This document shows, piece by piece, positions 8,546 through 16,609 of a stretch of 64,000 bases of DNA (its first letter is position 1; each line of letters begins with the position of its first letter). Source of the DNA: Chitinophaga sp. CF118 (GTDB taxonomy: Bacteria; Bacteroidota; Bacteroidia; Chitinophagales; Chitinophagaceae); assembly GCF_900112615.1 (NCBI RefSeq), contig NZ_FOMK01000001.1:930001-994000 (forward strand), written 5' to 3'. The translations under genes were made by a program, and so were the position numbers. Under the pieces are notes generated by a model. The model was not told the DNA's origin. It was given only the letters and a program-made list of their open reading frames with translations, and did no database searches.

Positions 8546-9691
8546 ATGATAAAACAGTTAAGTATATCCCTGACTTTTATGCTTTCAGCACAGCTGCTTT
8601 TTGCTCAGAAAGAATTACCTGTAATCAGAGCGACTGGAAAAAGTGTAAACATACGCGATGGGAATAACTTCAAAAAAAATGGCTGGACAATTGCACCTGA
8701 AATAAAACCGGATATCTATTTCACAAAACCAATTCCAGGAAAAACCAAAAAGGTTACATTTTATACTGATATAGATTCCATTTCATTTGATGTTAAAACA
8801 AACTCACATTTCCTTTTTAATATCGTACTCAATAATAAAGACACAGCATTAACAGGCATAATGCCATCCTATGATACTTTGGGTATACTGAAGAGAGCCG
8901 GTAAGTATAATTATTCAGAAAAAAGAGACTTACCTGCATTCACTTATCAATCTGCAGATAATCCGAATCTTCAGGCACTTAAAAAGGCATTTAACCTGGA
9001 CTCTATTGCAGGAGGAGGCAATGAGGCGTCTAAAATTTTAAACTTATTACACTGGATCCACAATTTAGTACCACATGACGGGAACCATGGTAATCCAGCT
9101 TCGATGAATGCAATGGATATGATCGCAGTTTGTAAGAAAGATCAAAGAGGATTAAACTGCAGAGGGCTGGCAATGACGTTAAATGAATGCTATCTATCCC
9201 TGGGAATCAAATCAAGATATGTTACCTGTATGCCAAAGGATAGTTTAGGCGTTGACAATGATTGCCATGTAATCAATATGGTTTATTTAACTCAACAGAA
9301 GAAATGGATATGGATTGACCCCACTAATGATGCTTATGTGATGAATGAAAAAGGAGAACTGCTGGGTATAGAAGAAGTAAGAGCAAGAATCGTCAACAAT
9401 AAGCCATTAATTCTTAATCCGGAAGCAAACTGGAATCATAAAGTGTCTTACACAAAAGGATATTATTTATACAGCTACATGGCCAAAAATCTATATCTAC
9501 TGGAAACCCCTTTAAATAGCCAATTTGATTTGGAAACAAGGCAGGCCGGGAAAACTATCAACTCTGTACAACTTATCCCTTTAGACTCTAAAAAATCACT
9601 TGACAAATCCGTAAGTACAAATAATACAACCAAAGTAACCTGGGTAACATATAAAACCAACAACCCGGATTATTTCTGGCAGGTACCATAA
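8546..9691 (+). CDS. Secreted transglutaminase-like cysteine protease-fold protein
   Basis: I chose the ATG at 8546, giving 381 residues, because it yields a clean signal peptide (MIKQLSISLTFMLSAQLLFAQ). A TTG at 8504 would add 14 unlikely residues. The middle of the protein matches a transglutaminase-like core: Cys205 in GLNCRGLAMTLNEC, His241 in NDCHVINMVYL, and Asp258 in WIWIDPTNDAYV form the expected Cys-His-Asp triad. These proteins may act as peptidases or amidases, or may bind protein partners. The N-terminal about 120 residues look like a beta-rich domain without a known name. Flanking genes give no functional context. A symmetric AT-rich hairpin follows the stop. Confidence 0.8.
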   Translation: MIKQLSISLTFMLSAQLLFAQKELPVIRATGKSVNIRDGNNFKKNGWTIAPEIKPDIYFTKPIPGKTKKVTFYTDIDSISFDVKTNSHFLFNIVLNNKDTALTGIMPSYDTLGILKRAGKYNYSEKRDLPAFTYQSADNPNLQALKKAFNLDSIAGGGNEASKILNLLHWIHNLVPHDGNHGNPASMNAMDMIAVCKKDQRGLNCRGLAMTLNECYLSLGIKSRYVTCMPKDSLGVDNDCHVINMVYLTQQKKWIWIDPTNDAYVMNEKGELLGIEEVRARIVNNKPLILNPEANWNHKVSYTKGYYLYSYMAKNLYLLETPLNSQFDLETRQAGKTINSVQLIPLDSKKSLDKSVSTNNTTKVTWVTYKTNNPDYFWQVP

Positions 9692-9722
9692 GGACGCTCT
9701 CCTTCCCTAAAAAACACCACTT

Positions 9723-9767
9723 AAATGTATCATAAAATTTTTCTTGAAATAATTTTATGATACATTT
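9723..9767. terminator. AT-rich symmetric stem-loop after the transglutaminase-like gene
   Basis: A perfect 16-bp stem (AATGTATCATAAAATT with AATTTTATGATACATT) has an 11-base loop. It lies 32 bases after the stop and is plausible as a terminator, although the stem is AT-rich and the T-tail is short. Confidence 0.45.
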
Positions 9768-9877
9768 ACTATAGCAGCAGCCACATGCTTTCCTTGAAAT
9801 AATTTTGCACTAAAACATTGTATGTTAAACTGATTACACCTGAATCATTATACTACAATAAAGGCTGATTTAGTTAT

Positions 9878-10747
9878 ATGAATATATGGTATATGAAGGG
9901 ACCTCATAAAAAATATTTAATTAACAAGTTAAGGGGTGGAAGGATAAATGAACGAGGGAATACATTCGAGAATTATTATGCATGTTATAAAATCATGCAA
10001 ATTACGCATGCATTTCCTTTACAACTTCATGACTTCCTGATATCAAGTCAGGCAACTTCCTTTGTGGATGATCTTTATATAAATGATGTAAAGGAGAAAA
10101 ATGAATCATTCTATCAATTAAAGATGGGGAACGATTTGTCCTGGGGAACAAAATTCCAATCCCTGTTCTTTGACTTTAATAAGCAGAAGAATATACTTCA
10201 ATATCGCAAAAGGAAATTTAAACTTTATCTGGTAGTAGGATGTTCAATTGTATTTGAGAAAATGAAGAAGTCCTTACCTGCAAAATTAAAGAAGTGTACC
10301 ATTATAGAATATTTCCCTTCTCATCATTCAATTAATTCTCAACTAATCAACAATTCTCAATTTAGAGATGTAGTATCTCATTTATGCGCTTTAAACGATC
10401 TTAATAAACTTGAGGCTCTTGCCTCTTGTATTCTCGGAGCCTGGGGTTCAACAAATAAAAACAACATTCCAATTTCCGATATTTTAAATCGGGTAAGAAA
10501 TATGGGGTATTCATATTTAAAAAGTGATATACCTTTGTATATATCCCCAACTTTAGATAGTATTCTTCGTAATATCTCAGGGTTTAGCTACGAAATTAAA
10601 AATGGATATTTCAGCTGGACATATGGCACTGCAGACAGCGGAAGTATACCTAATTCAATAGATTCAACAGAATTTCGTAATATTGAATCAGAGATCATAA
10701 AAGAAGTACCTAAAACATTTGATGACCTTGAAAAGATAATGGCTTGA
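9878..10747 (+). CDS. Putative PD-(D/E)XK nuclease-like protein (resembles DUF4297/Cap4-type N-terminus)
   Basis: A 289-residue soluble protein. Its N-terminus, LRGGRINERGNTFENYYACYK (about 18-38), then VDDLYI (Asp64/Asp65) and FYQLKMG (Gln80, Lys82), follows the order of the GG..R.G..FE ... D ... (E/Q)xK pattern in DUF4297/Cap4-type dsDNA nuclease domains. The rest (about 100-289) has no name I recognise. It is the first gene of a tight pair, with the next ATG only two bases after its stop. The DNA here is visibly richer in A and T than the flanking SusCD genes, which suggests horizontal gain. A nuclease role is inferred from motif order only. An ordinary hypothetical protein without activity remains possible. 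Confidence 0.6.
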   Translation: MNIWYMKGPHKKYLINKLRGGRINERGNTFENYYACYKIMQITHAFPLQLHDFLISSQATSFVDDLYINDVKEKNESFYQLKMGNDLSWGTKFQSLFFDFNKQKNILQYRKRKFKLYLVVGCSIVFEKMKKSLPAKLKKCTIIEYFPSHHSINSQLINNSQFRDVVSHLCALNDLNKLEALASCILGAWGSTNKNNIPISDILNRVRNMGYSYLKSDIPLYISPTLDSILRNISGFSYEIKNGYFSWTYGTADSGSIPNSIDSTEFRNIESEIIKEVPKTFDDLEKIMA

Positions 10748-10749
10748 TT

Positions 10750-11436
10750 ATGAGACAACTGAGTGAACATGCCGAAGGTTCTATAATTGTTCAGGATCTA
10801 TTGAACAAACTAGCTGATTTCAATACTACTCCTGTAGATTATGCTCAATCTTTTTATCATCTTGGGGAAATTTTATCTGATATCATTAAAAAGAAATTTG
10901 ATATTTCTAATTCTAAAATAACAATTGCTTGTTCTTCTGAAGATGCAGACTGGTTATCCAAAGGGATTCTGGATCATACACAAAATGCACATACATCATT
11001 AGCTGTATTTTGGAATTTAAGAGTAAATCCTTTTGACAAAAAAGATATAACAATCGCTCCTATCATTAAATCATATATTGAACCAACAGATCGTATTGAT
11101 TACCTGATAATATGTAAATCAATAATAAGTACATCCTGTGTTATCAGGACTAATCTTACTTATTTAATTGAAAAAACTCAACCCAAAAAGATAATTATTG
11201 CTTCACCGGTATTGTTTGCAGATGCTATTTCCAACTTATCTAAAGAGTTTTCTTCAGACATTAGTAGCAGATTTGAATTTTTATATTTTGCTACCGATAA
11301 CCAATTAAATGAAGCAGATGAAGTTGTACCTGGTATTGGCGGATCTGTTTATAAACGCTTAGGTTTGGAAGATCAGTTTAAGAAAAATAAATACATTCCT
11401 GATATTGTCAGAAAACGTAGAGCTTCCATGAAATAA
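10750..11436 (+). CDS. Phosphoribosyltransferase-like protein with degenerate PRPP loop
   Basis: I use the ATG at 10750 (228 residues), although a TTG at 10744 overlapping the previous stop is also possible. The second half resembles a uracil-phosphoribosyltransferase-like fold: strand IDYLIICKS at about 116-124, strand PKKIIIASPVLF (about 145-156), and a late motif VVPGIGGSVYKRLGL (192-206) that parallels the VPGLGDAGDR region of UPRT. The canonical D(D/P)xxATGG loop is replaced by CKSIISTSCVIR, lacking the acidic and glycine residues. Catalysis is therefore doubtful, and ligand sensing or a different reaction is possible. PRTase-like proteins paired with nucleases occur in bacterial conflict systems. 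Here that is an inference from adjacency. Confidence 0.6.
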   Translation: MRQLSEHAEGSIIVQDLLNKLADFNTTPVDYAQSFYHLGEILSDIIKKKFDISNSKITIACSSEDADWLSKGILDHTQNAHTSLAVFWNLRVNPFDKKDITIAPIIKSYIEPTDRIDYLIICKSIISTSCVIRTNLTYLIEKTQPKKIIIASPVLFADAISNLSKEFSSDISSRFEFLYFATDNQLNEADEVVPGIGGSVYKRLGLEDQFKKNKYIPDIVRKRRASMK

Positions 11437-11451
11437 AAAGGCATTTTTATT

Positions 11452-11865
11452 CTAGCGAGCATTAAGCATACTTTTCAATCTATCCCTTTGATAACCCCGT
11501 TTGAATGAGAAGATCTTTTGTTCTCTTTCCTTCTGAGCCGTATATGTAATAAGGGAATGAATTTTTGCCAGCAATAATTCCAGACCATTAAGATCAGAGA
11601 GATCCTTCTTTATATCTGCTTCCTCCAGTAAAAGATCGATGATTGCATCAACGTTTCTGTAATCTATGTTTTCCTTATTAACAAACTCTTCAAGTTCTGT
11701 TACACTTAAATTGTTGAAGATATTTTTGTCCTTGAACTTTGTCGCATTAAATGCCTGATGAATATTTTCCAGTGCCTTTCCCGGGTTACTCTTTTTAAAA
11801 GCTAATACCGCTTCTAATGCTCTGTTCAAGTCTTCAACTCGTTCCAGGATATAGTCTTTGGGCAT
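11452..11865 (-). CDS. Small helical cytoplasmic protein of unknown function
   Basis: A 137-residue, highly charged, mainly helical protein with no signal peptide or membrane segment. Its start, MPKDYILERVEDLNRALEAVL, with a following KKSNPGKALENIHQAF repeat-like helix pair, faintly recalls DUF6483-like proteins, but I would not assign it. It is convergent with the nuclease/PRTase pair (15 bases between stops) and is equally AT-rich, so it may belong to the same acquired block. No function can be stated. Confidence 0.65.
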   Translation of the reverse strand: MPKDYILERVEDLNRALEAVLAFKKSNPGKALENIHQAFNATKFKDKNIFNNLSVTELEEFVNKENIDYRNVDAIIDLLLEEADIKKDLSDLNGLELLLAKIHSLITYTAQKEREQKIFSFKRGYQRDRLKSMLNAR

Positions 11866-11984
11866 AAAAGTAATTATTGAGATAAATAAATGTACCCATT
11901 TATCAGGAGAAAATGGCAGATGATGGAATTGAGGCAGTTAAAAGAAGAGGTGAGGCAGTTGAAAATAAAATAACCCTTAAGCTA

Positions 11985-12027
11985 AAAAAGAGGAGCCTGT
12001 ATCACAAGGAATACAGGCTCTTTTATT
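11985..12027. terminator. Bidirectional terminator
   Basis: A 10-bp stem (GAGCCTGTAT, 11993-12002, with ATACAGGCTC, 12011-12020) is flanked by AAAAAAG on the left and TTTTATT on the right. It ends the minus-strand SusCD/phosphoesterase operon, 59 bases past the phosphoesterase stop. Confidence 0.75.
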
Positions 12028-12085
12028 CGGGTTTTAGATGGCGATACGTAGTTGTTATAGCAATTCTCAGGTACTCTAACCTTTA

Positions 12086-13561
12086 TCAGATCGTTTCCTC
12101 ATACACATTACCAAATCTGTCTGTTGCTTTTACAGTAATCTTTTTAGCATCGGCAGAAGGCTTTGCAAAAAACATATGATCGTTTAATGTAGGTTCAACG
12201 AATGCCCGTTTTTTAGGAAGCGCAGGTCCAAGATATAGCTCTACTGCCCAGGGATCATAAGCCACACGTTGCTCCATCGGACCTTTAAGAACGCCATCTT
12301 CAAACCATTCCACTTTCCATTTATTATCCCAGTTCCATACGTTGGCGGAAATTTCTTCAGGTGCATCCTTCAGCCGGCCTTTAGCATAGATCCTGAGTTG
12401 TTTGTCCTTTGCCATACCCGTGGATTTATAATGCCATTTGATCTCTGTGCCATCCACTTCATAAACACCGTAGCCACTGGGAGTACCATCACCGCAGATT
12501 GGTCCTGTCCACCATGCACCGCAAACAGTGCCATGATTGTGTTCCATGATATTCCCTTCTTCCCAGTTATCGTTAAAATGCGTATGGCCACTCATGATAT
12601 GTACTTTGTAAGGAGCCAGCATTTTATACAACTGTTTTCTGTTGGCCACTGTACCTCCAGGTTCTTCTGCTTTCTTCGCTCTTCTTGCAGAACCTGTGAA
12701 AGTAGGAATGTGCAGACTTAATACGATGGTAGTTCCTGGTTTTACCAGCGCCAGATCCTGCTCAAGCCATTGCAACTGATTTTCCGTGATATAACCGATA
12801 TAATTTTTGGCAGCACCTAAAAAGAACACATCATCCAGTACTACATAATGAATCTCTCCCCTGTTGTAGGAATAATAGGTAGGTCCAAATTGCTGTTTGA
12901 ATGTATTGGCCGATTTATCATCGGTACGTGCATCGTTATCCATATCATGATTACCAATCACATTGAAGAATGGAATCCCACACATTTCAACGGCTTGTTT
13001 GTAATCTTTGAATAATTCAAACTCATCCCATACCAGATCTCCACATCCTATACCATGAATCAGAGTATCCTTTGGATAAGATTTTATAACTGCCTGCAAA
13101 TCCGGTACTGACTGGCTTAACAGAAGCTCCACATCTTTCTTTGATTTCATCTGTGGATCTGCCCATACCACAAAAGTATGTTTACGATCATCTACCGTCA
13201 GTTTGTCCAGTTTAAAATCATTCTTAGATGAATTACTTATTGACTTGTAAAATGTAGCAATACCTTTCTCTTCAGGGAATGCATATCCTGCAGGCACAGT
13301 GATGTAAACAAATTCTGCGGTAGAGTTGCTCACCAGTTCATATTGCCCGTTCTTATCTGTTAATGTGATGTTGATACCATCTGTTACGGCTACTCCTGCG
13401 ATACCTTTTCCCTGATTATGTACCTTTCCTTTTAAGGTAATAGCTCCAAGATCTATGTTGGCGGGTTTGGATAAAGGTCTTGCATTCAGCAACACTGAAG
13501 GCATGGTTAGTAAAGAGCCAGTAATGCCTAAGTTCTTTAAGAAGTTTCGTCTGTTGATCAT
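12086..13561 (-). CDS. Secreted calcineurin-like metallophosphoesterase
   Basis: The product has 491 residues. MINRRNFLKNLGITGS resembles a twin-arginine signal peptide. A carboxypeptidase-regulatory-like N-terminal sandwich (about 40-120) precedes the two-metal phosphoesterase domain, whose motifs are Asp135 in WADPQM, GD at 174-175 (GCGDLVWDE), GNHD at 203-206, His284 in LHIPT and GHTH at 325-328. A C-terminal beta domain (about 370-491) completes the architecture seen in Bacteroidota calcineurin-like phosphoesterases. All metal-binding motifs are intact. It hydrolyses a phosphoester in the periplasm or at the surface. As the last gene of the sigma/FecR/SusC/SusD operon, it probably processes the imported compound. 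The specific substrate is not shown by the sequence. Confidence 0.92.
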   Translation of the reverse strand: MINRRNFLKNLGITGSLLTMPSVLLNARPLSKPANIDLGAITLKGKVHNQGKGIAGVAVTDGINITLTDKNGQYELVSNSTAEFVYITVPAGYAFPEEKGIATFYKSISNSSKNDFKLDKLTVDDRKHTFVVWADPQMKSKKDVELLLSQSVPDLQAVIKSYPKDTLIHGIGCGDLVWDEFELFKDYKQAVEMCGIPFFNVIGNHDMDNDARTDDKSANTFKQQFGPTYYSYNRGEIHYVVLDDVFFLGAAKNYIGYITENQLQWLEQDLALVKPGTTIVLSLHIPTFTGSARRAKKAEEPGGTVANRKQLYKMLAPYKVHIMSGHTHFNDNWEEGNIMEHNHGTVCGAWWTGPICGDGTPSGYGVYEVDGTEIKWHYKSTGMAKDKQLRIYAKGRLKDAPEEISANVWNWDNKWKVEWFEDGVLKGPMEQRVAYDPWAVELYLGPALPKKRAFVEPTLNDHMFFAKPSADAKKITVKATDRFGNVYEETI

Positions 13562-13575
13562 AGTCTGTTTATAAT

Positions 13576-15090
13576 TTATTTGAGCGTTGTAGATCCCACA
13601 CCTTCTATTTCACTGATAGCGGATTCTTTGGTTAATAAAACGTTTGTCTGGGTTCTGGCTCTGATCCATTTACCTAAAGCCGGACTATAAATACCTCCGA
13701 GCATATAAAAATAGCCCAGGTCGGCTGTGTTGTAACTAAGGTTAAGTGTATTTGAACCACTTAAATAAAATGGCTGATCTTCCCTGGTGATAGGATTTTT
13801 TACATCATAAAAATCTGTGGTGGTAATGCGATACCCCTTTGCCGGAGAACCTGGAGTATATAAACTTCCGCCAGTAGAAATAAACATAACATCAACAGGT
13901 TTGGAGTTAACAGTTACTACTGTATCCTTAAATACCGCCATGCCGAAAGCATTACCACTGTTGGCTAACAGACCTCCTGTTTTGGTGCCAAAACCATCTC
14001 CGTCAGCAGTTGTATAATTGAAAGCCCTGATCCAGTTGGATGTACTCATGCTAGTAGAACCGGCACCGTTAATTGTTTTACCGTCACCACCTACATAGAA
14101 GAAGGACCCCTTGGCCGCCGAACCTTTTGACAGGTTAAATTTAAACGTACGCATCCCTCCGGTAGCCCATCCCTTAGCAGGATAACCTGTAGGCGTTGAC
14201 GCATTAGCGTTATTAGTAACTATCACCGCGTAAGGCGTGTCTGCAAAATTAATATCCCTTGTGGCCATCATCTGTATATACTCATAATTACCATCTCCCC
14301 CCTTTACATCACTGATAAAACCGGTAATGATGACAGGTGCAATTTCTATAGTGGAACTTAATACCGATACATCATCTCCTTTACGAAGACGTAACTGTGG
14401 CACAAGCTGTCCCTCTTTCGCGATTGTATTAAAAACAATACCATAATAGTTAGCACTTACAGGAACCGAATCCTGTGCGAATGCAGCAGTAGGGAGTGTA
14501 TGCAAAGTAAGATCGCCAAATCCATCATTCAGGATCTTATCACCTGCCAATACATCTGTAGGCGAAGGCAGCGGATCAAATCCACCTCTTACTACAACGG
14601 CCAGCGTACTTTCATAATCATCCGGCTTTGCCAATATGAGATTTGTTGCAACCCTGTTAATGCGAATTTCATTTCCGGAAGATACTTTCGTGATATCTTC
14701 TTTTTTAATACCAGTGATCTGTAAAATACCATCTACTCTTTTCAGAACACTACCTGCTACATTGATCACCACAGAATCCCCTGGTAAATAACCTGCTGCA
14801 TCTGCACCCAACGGAATAGAAATCCCCCTAATCTGTGACAGACGGCGGCCATCCTGCACAATCAGTAAACCCTCCGGCAGATTACCTTCTGTATGATCTG
14901 ATACAACCATAGCGGCAATCTTATCAGAACCCAACATATTATCTACTGTAAGCGTAATATCCTGCCCCTTATACAGACTTCTTACATCGTATATAGCTAT
15001 ATAAGGGCTTATTGTTCCACCCGGATAAGTATCCTTTTTACATCCCCAGAAAAAAAGCAGGATAAAGGCGTATATGAATATTCTTTTCAT
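13576..15090 (-). CDS. DUF5689 surface lipoprotein
   Basis: A 504-residue lipoprotein with lipobox FWGCKK (Cys17). The N-terminal half begins ISPYIAIYDVRSLYKGQDITL, the DUF5689 signature, and contains two OB-like beta segments (about 35-130 and 135-235). The C-terminal half is rich in Gly, Ser and Thr and looks like a beta domain. DUF5689 proteins typically sit behind SusC/SusD and next to phosphoesterases or nucleases. I take it as the third surface component, perhaps binding the substrate (nucleic acid or phosphoester). It lies between SusD (6-base gap) and the phosphoesterase (14-base gap). The exact ligand is unknown. Confidence 0.85.
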   Translation of the reverse strand: MKRIFIYAFILLFFWGCKKDTYPGGTISPYIAIYDVRSLYKGQDITLTVDNMLGSDKIAAMVVSDHTEGNLPEGLLIVQDGRRLSQIRGISIPLGADAAGYLPGDSVVINVAGSVLKRVDGILQITGIKKEDITKVSSGNEIRINRVATNLILAKPDDYESTLAVVVRGGFDPLPSPTDVLAGDKILNDGFGDLTLHTLPTAAFAQDSVPVSANYYGIVFNTIAKEGQLVPQLRLRKGDDVSVLSSTIEIAPVIITGFISDVKGGDGNYEYIQMMATRDINFADTPYAVIVTNNANASTPTGYPAKGWATGGMRTFKFNLSKGSAAKGSFFYVGGDGKTINGAGSTSMSTSNWIRAFNYTTADGDGFGTKTGGLLANSGNAFGMAVFKDTVVTVNSKPVDVMFISTGGSLYTPGSPAKGYRITTTDFYDVKNPITREDQPFYLSGSNTLNLSYNTADLGYFYMLGGIYSPALGKWIRARTQTNVLLTKESAISEIEGVGSTTLK

Positions 15091-15096
15091 AGTTTA

Positions 15097-16599
15097 TTAT
15101 GGTTTTTGCCACCATACCTGCGTAGAGATCACATCAGGTCCCTGCGCGGCAACAGCCAATTTATAATTTGTGGGATTAGTAGATTGTACATACACCGGGT
15201 AAGTCATCCTTGCGGGCATGATGCCGTTATTTCTCAAACCAGGCCCTTTAGGTAATGCCGGATGACCAGTGCGGCGATATTCAAACCATTGCTGCATATC
15301 GGTCAGAAACAGAGCATAGTATTTCTGTAAATGAATCTTCTCCATCTTCTCATCTAGTGTAGCACTTTCAATCCATTCAATGTCTGCAGCAGTGAGGAAA
15401 TCTTTAATAGGTACAGACCATTTGGGCAGCCAGAGTGTGATACTATTTAAAGCTCCATTATTATAATAGCTTTCAGCAGTACCACTTATCCATCCCTTTA
15501 CCGCAGCTTCAGCAAGAATAAACTGCAACTCGGCATAATTCATCATCATACCTGTTAATGGCTCCGTCATTAAAGAAGAAGTCGAGGTATTTGAATAGAA
15601 ATATGATTTCTTAATAGGATTCTCTCCGGGAGCATAACCAGCGGGAATTCCCTGGTATGAACCTGAATAAGGAGCAATACCCCACCTGTTAATACTATTG
15701 GTGCCATAAGTAGGAATATCGATACGGGGATCATTCCATGCTGCGAGGTGATCAATGAAAAAACTACCAAGTCCGGGAGTTTTAAAGTCCTGTTCTCTTA
15801 CACTCAAATAAGGAGAAGAATAAGGTCCTACGCCGGTCCATCTCAGAATGGCAGATTCAGCATTGCTTGCTATAATCGGATAAGTTGCCGTATTCACTAT
15901 CACGATATCCTTGATTTTTGCAATACAACTTTCTGATACTTCTGCTTTACCGGAAAGTCTTAACAGCAGTCTTAAGTACAGCGAATTGCCAAATTTACGC
16001 CAGTTAGCTACTACACCACCATATACCGGATCACTTGCGGCATTGATAGCAGTACCTACACTTAACAGAGTATTTGCTTCTTCCAGTTTCTTAAAAATAT
16101 CGAGGTAGATATCTTTTTGTGCATCAAAAACAGGTTCGTAAATACCACTGTCTTTCCCCAGGTTTGATTCCGAATAAGGAATATCACCATAAGTATCCGT
16201 GAGCATTGAATAGATCCATGACTGACAGATCAATGATATGCCCATATAGGATTTATTATAGTTCAGCTCCTGACTGGCAATTTTATAAATGTCTTTAAAG
16301 TTAGTTAGTTCCGAATACCATCCATTATAGAGATAGTCTGCCCAGGTAGCGCGATAATCATATCTGAAAACTTTCCCTTCGGCATCACCCATATCTACTG
16401 TTACCTGCATGAGTTCATTATTGAAGTTGCGGTTACGCAACATTCCATATGATAATGTGCTCACCAATGCCGGCGCTAAGAGCTGTTGCGGCAATGCCAC
16501 GGGAGTACCATTGGGATTGGTATTAATCTCCTTGAAGTCTTTTGTGCATGATGAGAGCAGAATGCCACACATCAATAAACAACCAATTATTTTCTTCAT
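15097..16599 (-). CDS. SusD/RagB-like outer membrane lipoprotein
   Basis: A 500-residue lipoprotein with lipobox LLSSCTKD (Cys18), of the SusD-like type with TPR-like helices. Typical parts are NTNPNGTPVALPQQLLAP near the N-terminus, SLICQSWIYSMLTDTYGDIPYSE-type helix region at about 120-140, and the late MNYAELQFILAEAA helix (about 345-358). It acts as a lid that hands substrate to the SusC channel. It is encoded 10 bases downstream of SusC, as is usual. Length is normal. The substrate is not readable from the sequence. Confidence 0.93.
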   Translation of the reverse strand: MKKIIGCLLMCGILLSSCTKDFKEINTNPNGTPVALPQQLLAPALVSTLSYGMLRNRNFNNELMQVTVDMGDAEGKVFRYDYRATWADYLYNGWYSELTNFKDIYKIASQELNYNKSYMGISLICQSWIYSMLTDTYGDIPYSESNLGKDSGIYEPVFDAQKDIYLDIFKKLEEANTLLSVGTAINAASDPVYGGVVANWRKFGNSLYLRLLLRLSGKAEVSESCIAKIKDIVIVNTATYPIIASNAESAILRWTGVGPYSSPYLSVREQDFKTPGLGSFFIDHLAAWNDPRIDIPTYGTNSINRWGIAPYSGSYQGIPAGYAPGENPIKKSYFYSNTSTSSLMTEPLTGMMMNYAELQFILAEAAVKGWISGTAESYYNNGALNSITLWLPKWSVPIKDFLTAADIEWIESATLDEKMEKIHLQKYYALFLTDMQQWFEYRRTGHPALPKGPGLRNNGIMPARMTYPVYVQSTNPTNYKLAVAAQGPDVISTQVWWQKP

Positions 16600-16609
16600 T
16601 TCAAAAAAG

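Noticed and set aside
9743-9806. Direct repeat of CTTGAAATAATTTT (9743-9756 and 9793-9806)
   Set aside because: Two copies of a 14-base AT-rich word are weak evidence; the second includes a TAATTTTG -7-like element, but no TTG at the right distance was found, so no promoter was called.
11890-11973. Short plus-strand frame ending MMELRQLKEEVRQLKIK, possible transposase remnant
   Set aside because: Only 27 codons, coiled-coil composition alone is not diagnostic, and no inverted repeats or other transposase pieces are nearby.
11913-12179. An 88-codon plus-strand ORF across the terminator
   Set aside because: It runs through a clear bidirectional terminator and into the antisense of the phosphoesterase gene; its sequence has no domain features.
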